In this document: positions 1 through 7,363 of the stretch, one piece after another
Position numbering within the stretch: the first letter of the stretch is position 1
Layout: every line of letters begins with the position of its first letter
Assembly: GCA_017476575.1 (NCBI GenBank)
Contig: JAFUZO010000047.1
Span: forward strand, 1-64,000
DNA from: Bacteroidales bacterium
GTDB taxonomy: Bacteria > Bacteroidota > Bacteroidia > Bacteroidales > UBA932
Direction of reading: 5' to 3'
DNA length: 64,000 nucleotides
The notes under the pieces: generated by a model
What the model saw: the letters and a program-made list of their open reading frames with translations, nothing else
Database searches by the model: none
Told to the model about the DNA's origin: nothing
Position numbers and translations under genes: made by a program

Positions 1-94
1 CGAATCTGCGGCAGACCTGCTCCAGAGGCTCCCCGCTGAAGTAGGCTTTCAGGGCTCTGCGTTCACCCTCTCGAATCAACTTGTATACGTCCAT
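1..94 (-). CDS. Truncated gene, N-terminal 31 residues only
   Basis: The minus strand opens with ATG at 94 and stays open to the window edge. The peptide begins MDVYKLIREGERRALKAY and continues through a basic, helical-looking stretch ending CRRF. The rest lies outside the window, so no function can be assigned; the short helical start would fit many regulators, including sigma-like factors, but nothing here proves that. The A/T-rich 40 bp upstream (95-134) looks like a promoter region but has no clear TAnnTTTG box. The tandem hairpin repeat at 131-290 lies immediately upstream. Confidence 0.5.
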   Translation of the reverse strand, partial: MDVYKLIREGERRALKAYFSGEPLEQVCRRF

Positions 95-130
95 TTTTAA
101 TCGTTTTTTGGTAAACTTTTTTTAGGACGA

Positions 131-290
131 TACACGGGACCTTCCATCAGGAGATTCGGAAGTAGATGTGAATCAGTCGCTTGCAGAAGTGAGGATGGAA
201 GGTCCCCGTGTACAAGAGGGGACCTTCCATCAATGAAAAAGGAAGGGTCTTATAATCAATCCGCTACAAAGTTCCTGATGGAAGGTCCCG
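131..290. repeat. Two tandem 83-bp hairpin units with GGACCTTCCATC arms
   Basis: The 12-mer GGACCTTCCATC occurs at 137-148 and 220-231, and its reverse complement at 194-205 and 277-288. The two direct copies are exactly 83 bp apart and so are the two inverted copies, so two 69-nt hairpins (12-bp arms, 45-nt loops) stand in tandem. The loops are diverged copies of one another and share GGAAG, AATCA and AAGT at matching offsets. The outermost arms, 135-152 and 273-290, form a perfect 18-bp inverted repeat. The array ends at the base before the stop codon of the TrmH-family gene. It may act as a terminator or be a REP/BIME-like element. Confidence 0.75.
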
Positions 291-1154
291 CTACCGGGTC
301 GTGGAGGATGGGAGGAGCGCCGTCGAGGAAGGCGCACCAGGGGCCGTATGGCGCTGGCGGACGGCTTCGAAGAGGAGGATGGCGGCGGAGACGGAGACGT
401 TGAGGCTGTCGAGGCGGCCGAGCATGGGGATGCGGATGTGGGCGTCGGCCGCCTGCCGCCAGCGGTCGGTGAGTCCGGTGGATTCGGTGCCGAGGACGAG
501 GGCCGTGCCGCCCTGCATATCGGTGTCGTAGTACCACTCGCTGTCCTGGAGCTGGGCGGTCAGGATCCGGATGCCGCGGGCCCGGAGCCAGGTGATGACT
601 TCGCCGGAGGCGGCGGCGACGGTCGGGACGGTGAACAGGGCGCCGAGGCTGGCCCGGATAAGGTTCGGGTTATAGAGGTCGGTGAGCGGGTCGCAAAGGA
701 TCACGGCATCGGCGCGGGCCGCATCGGCACTGCGGAGGACGGCGCCGAGGTTGCCGGGCTTCTCGACGGCTTCCAGCACGACGATGAGCGGGTGGTCGGA
801 GAGGACGAGGTCCTCCAGCGTGCGTTCGCGGTACCGGACCTCGGCGATGACCCCCTCCGTGCCCTCGCGGTAGGCGACCTTCCGGTATAGGGTCTCCGGC
901 AGGGAGACGAAGGTGCACTGCGGGTTGAGCCGTTCCGCCTGCGCCGACAAGGCTTCCCGGTCGGAGTCCGGGAGGATGGTGTCGCAGAGGAACAGGGTCC
1001 GTGGCACGAAACCGGCGGAGAGGCAGTGCTCCACTTCCCGGCGCCCTTCCACGACAAAGAGTCCCTGCTCCCGTCGCGCTTTGGATTTTTCCTGCAGCAG
1101 GAGCAGGTTCTTCACCTTCGCATTCTGCGCCGATGTGACCGCCTCTGTCCGCAT
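291..1154 (-). CDS. TrmH/SpoU-family RNA 2'-O-methyltransferase
   Basis: A 287-residue SPOUT methyltransferase that transfers a methyl group from SAM to the 2'-hydroxyl of a ribose in rRNA or tRNA. The N-terminal 115 residues form the substrate-binding domain (SAQNAKVKNLLLLQEK start). The three SpoU motifs follow: EKPGNLGAVLR near 131-141 with the conserved Asn and Arg, NPNLIRASLGALF near 162-174, and GTESTGL with IPMLGRLDSLNVSVSAA near 222-258, which forms the SAM-binding knot. The ATG at 1154 was chosen because it lies 4 bp after the upstream gene's stop; the 13 residues before it overlap that gene. The Ser/Thr/Pro-rich C-terminal tail looks unstructured. The exact target nucleotide cannot be read from sequence (RlmB-like is likely). 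Confidence 0.88.
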   Translation of the reverse strand: MRTEAVTSAQNAKVKNLLLLQEKSKARREQGLFVVEGRREVEHCLSAGFVPRTLFLCDTILPDSDREALSAQAERLNPQCTFVSLPETLYRKVAYREGTEGVIAEVRYRERTLEDLVLSDHPLIVVLEAVEKPGNLGAVLRSADAARADAVILCDPLTDLYNPNLIRASLGALFTVPTVAAASGEVITWLRARGIRILTAQLQDSEWYYDTDMQGGTALVLGTESTGLTDRWRQAADAHIRIPMLGRLDSLNVSVSAAILLFEAVRQRHTAPGAPSSTALLPSSTTR

Positions 1155-1158
1155 GAGG

Positions 1159-1347
1159 CTATGAGGATGGTGCAACGGCCCAGATGATGACATAGGCCCA
1201 GAAGCCGGCGCTGAACCCGCAGACGCAGGCGATCAGGAAGACAATCCGGACCACCGTCACATCGATGTCGAGATAGTTGGCCAAGCCGGCGCAGACGCCT
1301 GCAATCTTCTTGTTGGCTTTGTCAAGGGTCAATTTCTTGTCGCTCAT
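1159..1347 (-). CDS. PspC-domain small membrane protein
   Basis: A 62-residue protein consisting of one PspC domain. A basic amphipathic start (KKLTLDKANKKIAGVCAGLANYL) is followed by one hydrophobic segment around residues 33-57 (VVRIVFLIACVCGFSAGFWAYV). The family includes the phage-shock protein PspC and many stand-alone small inner-membrane proteins of unknown role in Bacteroidota. It lies 6 bp after lysS and 4 bp before the methyltransferase gene, so the three are probably co-transcribed. A role in envelope stress is an inference from the family name only. Confidence 0.8.
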   Translation of the reverse strand: MSDKKLTLDKANKKIAGVCAGLANYLDIDVTVVRIVFLIACVCGFSAGFWAYVIIWAVAPSS

Positions 1348-1353
1348 GGTGTC

Positions 1354-2868
1354 TTAGAATTTTTCGGGCCGCATGGTCGGGAAGAAGAGGACGTCCTGGA
1401 TGGTCTCGGCGCCGGTCATGAACATGGTCAGGCGGTCGATGCCGATGCCGATGCCGGAAGTCGGCGGCATGCCGTACTCGAGGGCGCGGACGAAGTCGTA
1501 GTCGATGTACATGGCCTCGTCGTCGCCCTTGGACTTGAGGGCAGCCTGCTCCTCGAAGCGCTCCAGCTGGTCGACCGGATCGTTGAGTTCGGAATAGGCG
1601 TTGGCCAGTTCCTTGCCGCACACGAACAGTTCGAACCGCTCGGTGAGCGTGTCGTCGTAGCGGCAGCGCTTGGTGAGCGGGGACATCTCGACAGGATAAT
1701 CGATGATGAAGGTCGGCTGGATGAGGTTCTTCTCGCAGTACTCGCCGAAGATGGCGTCGATCAGCTTGCCGACTCCCATCTCTGGGGAAACCTCCACACC
1801 GAGCTGCTTGCAGGTGGCCCGGAGTTCCTCTTCGGACATGCCCTTGACATCCACTCCCGCATATTCCTTGATGGCATCGAGGATAGGCAGGCGACGGAAC
1901 GGCCCCCGGAAGGAGACCTCGTGCCCGGCGATGACCTTGTCGGTACCGCCCGTGGCGAGGGCGACCTGCTGGAGCATCTTCTCGGTGAAATCCATCATCC
2001 AGAGATAGTCTTTGTAGGCGACATACAGCTCTACGCAGGTGAACTCCGGATTATGGGTCTTGTCCATGCCCTCGTTGCGGAAGTTCTTGGCGAATTCATA
2101 GACGCCCGCGAAACCGCCGACAATCAAGCGCTTGAGGTACAGTTCGTTGGCAATGCGCAGGTACATGTCCACGTCCAGCGCATTGTGGTGCGTGATGAAC
2201 GGCCGGGCGGTGGCCCCCCCCGGAATCGGCTGGAGGATCGGCGTCTCGACCTCCAGGCAACCGGCCTCGTCGAAGCAGCGGCGCATCGTGGAAATGATCT
2301 TCGCCCGTGCCACGAAGGTATCCTTGACTTTCGGGTTCACCACGAGGTCGACATAGCGCTGACGGTAGCGGAGTTCCGGGTCTGCGAACTCGTCGAAGAC
2401 ATTGCCTTCGGCGTCCTTCTTCACGATGGGAAGGACCCGGAGCGACTTCGACAGCACGGTGAGTTCTTTCGCATGGATGGACAACTGCCCCGTCTGGGTG
2501 ATGAAGGCATAGCCCTTGATGCCGATGATGTCGCCGATGTCGAGGAGTTTCTTGAACACGGTGTTGTACATCGTCTTGTCCTCGCCGGGGCAGATCTCGT
2601 CACGTTTGACATAGACCTGGATGCGCCCGGCATGGTCCTGCAGCTCCATGAAGGAGGCCGCACCCATGATGCGGCGGCTCATGATGCGTCCTGCGATGCA
2701 CACATCGGCGAAATTCCCCTTTTCCGGGTCGAAGCCGGCGGCGATGTCGGCCGTTGTCGTATTCACCGGGTACAGCGGTGCCGGATACGGATCGATGCCC
2801 AGTTCGCGGAGCTTCGCCAGTGATTCCCTTCTCCCGAGCTCCTGCTCGTTCAGTTCAAAGTTTGCCAT
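1354..2868 (-). CDS. lysS: Lysyl-tRNA synthetase, class II
   Basis: Charges tRNA-Lys with lysine using ATP. The 504-residue protein has the class IIb layout: an N-terminal OB-fold anticodon-binding domain ([20 protein letters not shown]) and a C-terminal catalytic core. Motif 2 is [18 protein letters not shown] and motif 3 is [13 protein letters not shown]. An in-frame ATG eight codons upstream would lie almost against the -7 box at 2890-2897, so the start at 2868 ([10 protein letters not shown]) is preferred and gives a short leader. First gene of the lysS-pspC-trmH group. Confidence 0.95.
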   Translation of the reverse strand: MANFELNEQELGRRESLAKLRELGIDPYPAPLYPVNTTTADIAAGFDPEKGNFADVCIAGRIMSRRIMGAASFMELQDHAGRIQVYVKRDEICPGEDKTMYNTVFKKLLDIGDIIGIKGYAFITQTGQLSIHAKELTVLSKSLRVLPIVKKDAEGNVFDEFADPELRYRQRYVDLVVNPKVKDTFVARAKIISTMRRCFDEAGCLEVETPILQPIPGGATARPFITHHNALDVDMYLRIANELYLKRLIVGGFAGVYEFAKNFRNEGMDKTHNPEFTCVELYVAYKDYLWMMDFTEKMLQQVALATGGTDKVIAGHEVSFRGPFRRLPILDAIKEYAGVDVKGMSEEELRATCKQLGVEVSPEMGVGKLIDAIFGEYCEKNLIQPTFIIDYPVEMSPLTKRCRYDDTLTERFELFVCGKELANAYSELNDPVDQLERFEEQAALKSKGDDEAMYIDYDFVRALEYGMPPTSGIGIGIDRLTMFMTGAETIQDVLFFPTMRPEKF

Positions 2869-2889
2869 ATATCTGTATTCATGAATGTA

Positions 2890-2897
2890 CAAAGGTA
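2890..2897 (-). promoter_or_regulatory. Bacteroidota -7 box, lysS promoter
   Basis: TACCTTTG on the minus strand fits TAnnTTTG and ends 22 nt before the lysS ATG. No clear TTTG -33 element is visible upstream, so only the -7 half is supported. Confidence 0.55.
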
Positions 2898-2921
2898 CGA
2901 AAAATCTGTCTATTCATTTCT

Positions 2922-3395
2922 TCATTTGAGGAAGGAGATGGCTCCGAAGACGCCGAAGGAGGCCGTGAGCATGATGACCCCGGCCAGGACGACCCCGGCC
3001 ATGACATACAGGACGCTTTTCTTGAAGTCCATGTCCAGCAGGCTTGCGGCGAGCGTCCCCGTCCAGGCGCCGGTCCCGGGAAGCGGGATGCCGACGAACA
3101 GCAGCAGGGCCCAGTAGAGCCCGCGTCCGGCCTTGGCTTCAAGTTTCCGTCCGCCTTTCTCGCCTTTGAGCAGGCACCAGGTGAAAAACCCGCCGATGAC
3201 GGGTTTGTCCTGTCCCCATTCGAGGAGGCGCCGGGCGAACAGGAAGATGAAGGGAACCGGCAGCATGTTGCCGAGGACCGCGACGAGGTAGGACGGCACG
3301 ACAGGGAGGCCGAAGCCGACAGCATACGGGATGGCACCCCGCAGTTCAATGAGCGGGACCATCGAAATGAGGAAGACGATGAGGTATTTTTTCAT
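2922..3395 (-). CDS. Small multi-drug export family membrane protein
   Basis: A 157-residue integral membrane protein of the Sm_multidrug_ex family (PF06695 type). It starts with a hydrophobic segment (MKKYLIVFLISMVPLIELRG), has at least three more membrane segments, and carries the family signature IPLPGTGAWTGTLAA near residues 103-117, followed by LLDMDFKKS. Despite the family name the substrate is not established. The start at 3395 overlaps the end of the DUF6913-like gene by 4 bp, indicating translational coupling in the kinase-DUF6913-exporter operon. Confidence 0.8.
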   Translation of the reverse strand: MKKYLIVFLISMVPLIELRGAIPYAVGFGLPVVPSYLVAVLGNMLPVPFIFLFARRLLEWGQDKPVIGGFFTWCLLKGEKGGRKLEAKAGRGLYWALLLFVGIPLPGTGAWTGTLAASLLDMDFKKSVLYVMAGVVLAGVIMLTASFGVFGAISFLK

Positions 3396-3925
3396 TGGAT
3401 CTTGCCGAGGAAGCGGACCATTTCCTTGAACACCTCGGCTTCGGAGAGCGGCCGGTCCGCCGGGTCCTTGACGACGAGGTCGAACGTGTCGCCGGAGAGC
3501 TGGGTGCGGCCGACTTTGAAGCGGGCCTTGGAACACTTGGCCATGAATTCGATGGGAAAGTCGGCGACAGGGAGGAGCGAAAGGAACATGTCGGGTTCAC
3601 CGGAGAGCATGAGGTCTATCTTCTCGCGGCTCGGCCGCCCGTACCAGTTGAGGTCCTTCTTCAGGATGGTCGTGGTGATACTGGTGATGAGCCGTTCTCC
3701 CTCGGAGAGTTTCCGGAAGTCGAAGAAGAAGATGTCCCCCTTGATATTATGGTCCCGGAAGAAGGCCATGAGGGCGTTTTTGCATTCGTTGAAGGAGGTA
3801 TCCTCCACATCGATGAAGGCGACGGCAGAATGGATCTTCCCGAGCGGGGTGATACCGGTCGGTTCGGGTGAGGCGTATTTTTTCAGGCTGTGGCGCCTGA
3901 GCATGTCTTTGAGCGGTTCCAGCAT
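3392..3925 (-). CDS. DUF6913-like protein of unknown function
   Basis: A 177-residue soluble protein resembling the Bacteroidota-restricted DUF6913 family. Visible conserved stretches are a basic N-terminus (MLEPLKDMLRRHSLKKY), IDVEDTSFNECKNALMAFFR, IFFFDFRKL, ITTTILKKDLNWYGRPSREK near the middle, and a C-terminal FDLVVKDP. There is no signal peptide or membrane segment. It starts 5 bp after the kinase stop and overlaps the exporter by 4 bp. Family membership is from memory of its conserved blocks; no biochemical role is known to me. Confidence 0.65.
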   Translation of the reverse strand: MLEPLKDMLRRHSLKKYASPEPTGITPLGKIHSAVAFIDVEDTSFNECKNALMAFFRDHNIKGDIFFFDFRKLSEGERLITSITTTILKKDLNWYGRPSREKIDLMLSGEPDMFLSLLPVADFPIEFMAKCSKARFKVGRTQLSGDTFDLVVKDPADRPLSEAEVFKEMVRFLGKIQ

Positions 3926-3930
3926 AGGGC

Positions 3931-4926
3931 TTAACGGGTGTTGGCGGCAATCAGTTCTCTGATTTCCTGCTTGGCGGCCTTCCAGCGCGGAATGTCGATC
4001 TTGGTACCGATGACCTCGACGACCTTGGCGGCGATGATGGATCCGATCTCGCCGCAGACCTTGAGCGGCATGCCGAGGGAATGGGCGTAGAGGAAACCGG
4101 CTGCGTAGGTGTCGCCGGCGCCGGTGGCGTCGACGGGGGTGGCCGGCCAGGGGTCGATGAAATGGTACTGATCCCCGCTGCGGACCATCGAACCGGCCTT
4201 GCCGACTTTCACGACGGCGATCCGGCAATGGTTGGCCAGTTCGTCGACGGCATCCCGGGGCTCCAGCTTGGTGAAGGCCTTGGCCTCGGATTCGTTGGCG
4301 AAGACGATGTCCACGTAGTTCTCCACAAGGTTGTGGAAGAAGGCATCGTTGGACTCGACGACATTATAAGAAGCCATGTCGATGGAGATGGTGCATCCGG
4401 CAGCCTTGGCGAGGCGGGCGGCCTTGGAGATGAGCTCCTGGTTCTGCACAAGGTAGCCTTCGATGTGGAAATAGTCGTATCCCTCGAAGTGCTCCGGGCA
4501 GAGGTCGTCAGGCCCGAGTTCCAGGGTGGCGCCCATGTAGTCGGCGAAGGTGCGTTCTGCGTTGGCCCCGGTGATGAAGACCATGCAGCGTCCGCTGGAT
4601 TTGCGGCTGTAGAGCATCTGGGTGTGGACGCCGTACTGCTCCATGGTGCTCTTGAAGAGGTTGCCGAGGTCGTCGTTGCCGATTTTGCCGAGGAAGCCGG
4701 AGGGCATGCCGAAGATAGAGGTGCAGGTGATGGTGTTGGCCGCGGAGCCGCCGGGTACATACTTGACGCCGTATTCCTTGAGCGCTTCCCAGATCCGGTC
4801 GCCCGTCTCCATGTCGACATGCTGCATGCTGCCCAGCGGAAGATGGTACTTGCGCAGGAGGGTGTCGTCCGGAAGGACAGCCAGGATATCGGTGAGTGCG
4901 TTGCCGATGCCGAGGATGGATTTCAT
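3931..4926 (-). CDS. PfkB-family (adenosine kinase-like) sugar/nucleoside kinase
   Basis: A 331-residue ribokinase-fold enzyme. The N-terminal GIGNALTDIL and the GGSAANT block (about residues 54-60) bind the sugar or nucleoside. The PfkB signature DATGAGDTYAAGFLYA near residues 265-280 holds the catalytic Asp and the anion hole. Overall layout is closest to bacterial and eukaryotic adenosine kinases, so nucleoside salvage is the best guess, but ribokinase-type substrates are possible. The ATG at 4926 is used; an alternative start nine codons upstream would begin at the -7 box. Confidence 0.85.
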   Translation of the reverse strand: MKSILGIGNALTDILAVLPDDTLLRKYHLPLGSMQHVDMETGDRIWEALKEYGVKYVPGGSAANTITCTSIFGMPSGFLGKIGNDDLGNLFKSTMEQYGVHTQMLYSRKSSGRCMVFITGANAERTFADYMGATLELGPDDLCPEHFEGYDYFHIEGYLVQNQELISKAARLAKAAGCTISIDMASYNVVESNDAFFHNLVENYVDIVFANESEAKAFTKLEPRDAVDELANHCRIAVVKVGKAGSMVRSGDQYHFIDPWPATPVDATGAGDTYAAGFLYAHSLGMPLKVCGEIGSIIAAKVVEVIGTKIDIPRWKAAKQEIRELIAANTR

Positions 4927-4950
4927 AACCGTCTTTTTTGCAATAGCTGA

Positions 4951-4958
4951 CAAATTTA
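4951..4958 (-). promoter_or_regulatory. -7 box for the PfkB kinase operon
   Basis: TAAATTTG on the minus strand ends 25 nt before the kinase ATG. It is one half of a 71-bp divergent promoter region. Confidence 0.55.
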
Positions 4959-4965
4959 GCGATTA

Positions 4966-4989
4966 TTTGGGGATTTTCCATTAACTTTG
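4966..4989 (+). promoter_or_regulatory. -7 box for the flippase-like/aroE pair, nearly leaderless
   Basis: TAACTTTG at 4982-4989 fits TAnnTTTG and ends only 9 nt before the ATG at 4998. A TTTG at 4966-4969 lies upstream at a short 12-nt spacing. If this box is used, the mRNA leader is only a few bases long. Confidence 0.45.
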
Positions 4990-4997
4990 TCCCCACT

Positions 4998-6044
4998 ATG
5001 GACAAGAAAGTCTCGAATATCCTTAAATATGCCCTCTGGATCGGCGTGGCGGTCATGTTGCTGTTCTTCTCTTTCCGGGGAGTAGACTGGAAGGATTTCG
5101 GCATGGCGCTTCGCGGCTGCCGTTGGGAATACGTCATCCTGTCCATGTTCCTGGGGGCGCTGGTTTTCTATGTCCGCGGGTTGCGCTGGCGGATGCAGCT
5201 CCTGCCGATCGACCCTTCGACCCGCAGTCTGACGTGCTTCAACGCCTACAATATCTGCATGCTCGTGAACCTGGTGCTCCCGCGTGTGGGCGAGGTGGTC
5301 CGTTGCGGCTACATCACGAAGAATTCAGCCCGGGACGGAGAAGGACGCCGCTTGGCGACCATGGACAAGGTCATCGGGACAGTCCTTGTGGACCGGCTGT
5401 GGGATGCGGTGTCGCTGGTGCTCGTGCTGGTCGTGCTGCTTTCGCTGATGTGGGACAAGTTCGGGGCATTCTTCACGCAGAATATCTTCACCGGTCTGTC
5501 CGGACGCGTGAACCTGGGCTGGGTCCTGGCCTTCCTGGCTGTATCCGCCGCCGGTTTCATCTGGCTGTGCCGGTGCCTGCGGGATCGGGGAAGGATCTGG
5601 GGCCGGGTCTGGGGGTTCATCTCCGGCATCGGGGAAGGCCTGGCGACCTGCCTGCACATGGAGCGCGGCTGGCTGTTCATCTTCTATACGGTCGTCATCT
5701 GGTGCCTCTACTGGCTCATGAGCGCCTGTATCATGTGGTCGCTGCAGGGAATCGACCCGGCCCGGATGAGTCCGGAACTGGCGGAGGCCCTCGTCAAGAT
5801 CGATTCATTGACGATGGTGGATGCCTTGTTCCTGATGTTCGCCGGGGCCCTGAGTTCGGTTGTCCCGGTGCCGGGTGGATTCGGTGCCTTCCACACGGTC
5901 GTCGCCGGGGCCCTTGTCAGTATCTACGGCATCCCTTTCGGGCTGGGACTGATCTTCGCGACGCTCTCGCACGAGTCCCAGGTTATTACCGATGCGGTCT
6001 GCGGTGCCTGTTCCTATGCCTACGAGGCCCTGCACAAGTCATGA
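4998..6044 (+). CDS. Flippase-like integral membrane protein (UPF0104 / LPG-synthase TM domain)
   Basis: A 348-residue multi-pass membrane protein of the lysylphosphatidylglycerol synthase TM-domain family (PF03706 type), without the soluble aminoacyl-transferase domain. About eight hydrophobic segments are visible. Typical features are FYVRGLRWRMQL after the second segment, NLVLPRVGEVVRCGY near residues 91-105, DRLWDAVSLV, and the C-terminal PVPGGFGAFHTVVAGALVS. Family members are proposed to move lipids or glycolipids across the inner membrane; the substrate here is unknown. Its stop overlaps the aroE start (ATGA). Confidence 0.8.
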   Translation: MDKKVSNILKYALWIGVAVMLLFFSFRGVDWKDFGMALRGCRWEYVILSMFLGALVFYVRGLRWRMQLLPIDPSTRSLTCFNAYNICMLVNLVLPRVGEVVRCGYITKNSARDGEGRRLATMDKVIGTVLVDRLWDAVSLVLVLVVLLSLMWDKFGAFFTQNIFTGLSGRVNLGWVLAFLAVSAAGFIWLCRCLRDRGRIWGRVWGFISGIGEGLATCLHMERGWLFIFYTVVIWCLYWLMSACIMWSLQGIDPARMSPELAEALVKIDSLTMVDALFLMFAGALSSVVPVPGGFGAFHTVVAGALVSIYGIPFGLGLIFATLSHESQVITDAVCGACSYAYEALHKS

Positions 6045-6778
6045 GCCGTTTCGCACTCATCGGCCATCCGGTCGCGGGTTCGCTGAGCCCGCGCCTCTTT
6101 GCGGCGGCCTACGGGGGTCGCTATGCCTATGATTTGATAGAAGGGGCGGACTTCGAGGCATCGTGGCGGCGGTTCCTGGACGGATATGACGGCATCAATG
6201 TGACGGCGCCCTTCAAGCAGGCGGCGTTCCGCCGGGTGGACCGCCTGTCGGAGACGGCACGGCTCTGCGGAGCGGTCAACCTCGTGGTCAAGGGCCCTTC
6301 CGGCTTGTCCGGCTACAATACCGACGTGGACGGGGTCGCCCTCTCCGTGCAGGAGGCGGGTGTCGCGGTCTCCCGCGCCCTGGTCGTCGGCTGCGGCGGG
6401 GCGGGTCGGGCGGCGGCCGTCGCGGCCCTGCAGCTGGGCTGCGCGGTTACGGTACTCAACCGGACGCCCTCGCGTGCGGAGGAACTGGGGGCGGCGCTCG
6501 GCTGCGGGGTTGCACCGCTGTCGCATCTCGCCGATGCCGTCCGGGCGGCAGACCTGGTCGTCTACACGGTCCCGATGACGTTGGAGGGGATGGACAGCGT
6601 GGATCTCTCCGGCAAGGTGGTCCTGGAGGCCAACTACAAGACGCCCTGCCTGGCGTCTGCGCCGAGATGCACGTACATCTCCGGACTCCGCTGGCTGCTC
6701 TATCAAGCGGTGACTGGCTATCAATTGTTTACAGGGGAAACTCCGAATTTGTACCGGATGTCGTGCGCGGTTGTCTGA
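6041..6778 (+). CDS. aroE: Shikimate dehydrogenase
   Basis: Reduces 3-dehydroshikimate to shikimate with NADPH in aromatic amino acid synthesis. The 245-residue protein has the substrate-binding N-domain (ALIGHPVAGSLSPRLF, then GINVTAPFKQAAFRR with the catalytic Lys, and YNTDVDG with the catalytic Asp). The Rossmann half carries VVGCGGAGRAAAVAAL and the NADP-type LNRTPSRAEEL. The ATG at 6041 overlaps the upstream stop by 4 bp; longer reading frames to the left are shadows of the upstream gene. It is somewhat shorter than E. coli AroE (272), as is usual in Bacteroidota. Confidence 0.92.
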   Translation: MSRFALIGHPVAGSLSPRLFAAAYGGRYAYDLIEGADFEASWRRFLDGYDGINVTAPFKQAAFRRVDRLSETARLCGAVNLVVKGPSGLSGYNTDVDGVALSVQEAGVAVSRALVVGCGGAGRAAAVAALQLGCAVTVLNRTPSRAEELGAALGCGVAPLSHLADAVRAADLVVYTVPMTLEGMDSVDLSGKVVLEANYKTPCLASAPRCTYISGLRWLLYQAVTGYQLFTGETPNLYRMSCAVV

Positions 6779-6787
6779 ATTTTTTGC

Positions 6788-6795
6788 TATCTTGC
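6788..6795 (+). promoter_or_regulatory. -7 box for ssb
   Basis: TATCTTGC is one base off TAnnTTTG and ends 23 nt before the ssb ATG, the same spacing as better boxes in this window. A TTG lies at 6771-6773. Confidence 0.4.
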
Positions 6796-6817
6796 AACAA
6801 ATTTAAACAACCGAATT

Positions 6818-7351
6818 ATGGCACTCAACAAAGTCATGCTGATCGGTAACGTTGGAAACGATCCCGAAGTACGTTACCTTGAATCCAACTCTCCGAACCC
6901 CGGCAACAATGCCAAGGTGGCCTCGTTCCGTCTGGCGACGACCGAACGCTACCGCGACCGAAACGGTGAAACCCGGGAAAATACGGAATGGCACAACATC
7001 GTTGCCTGGCGCAACTCCGCCGACATCGTCGAGAAGTATGTCAAGAAGGGCACCCAGGTCTACATCGAAGGCAAGCTGCGCACCCGCCAGTGGACCGACC
7101 AGACCGGCAACAAGCGTTACACGACCGAAATCCAGGTGGACAACCTCCAGCTCCTCGGGCGCCGTCCGGACGGACAGCAGCAGGGGGGATACGCGGGCCA
7201 GAACAACGGGTATGGTGGACAGGGCAGCTATACCGCATCCTACCAGGCCCCGTCCCAGCCGCAGTACCAGCCGTCTGCTCCCGCCGCCCAGCCGGCTTCC
7301 CAACCTGCCGCTCCGGCCGCCGACGCCCCGGACGACGATCTCCCGTTCTGA
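6818..7351 (+). CDS. ssb: Single-stranded DNA-binding protein
   Basis: Coats single-stranded DNA during replication, repair and recombination. The 177-residue protein has an N-terminal OB fold of about 110 residues (MALNKVMLIGNVGNDPEVRY; TEWHNIVAW; GTQVYIEGKLRTRQW), a Gln/Gly/Pro/Ala-rich disordered linker from about residue 118 to 168, and the acidic tip DDDLPF that recruits partner proteins. Size and ending match SSB of the phylum. A weak -7 box lies 23 nt upstream. The next gene starts 12 bp after the stop. Confidence 0.96.
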   Translation: MALNKVMLIGNVGNDPEVRYLESNSPNPGNNAKVASFRLATTERYRDRNGETRENTEWHNIVAWRNSADIVEKYVKKGTQVYIEGKLRTRQWTDQTGNKRYTTEIQVDNLQLLGRRPDGQQQGGYAGQNNGYGGQGSYTASYQAPSQPQYQPSAPAAQPASQPAAPAADAPDDDLPF

Positions 7352-7363
7352 TGGCGTGAACAC

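Noticed and set aside
137-288. CRISPR-like array
   Set aside because: The four 12-nt arms alternate in orientation and the loops are homologous to one another, which is a tandem hairpin, not repeats with unique spacers. No cas gene is present.
2869-2892. Upstream ATG of lysS
   Set aside because: It would start at the -7 box itself, leaving no leader; the added residues are not typical of LysRS.
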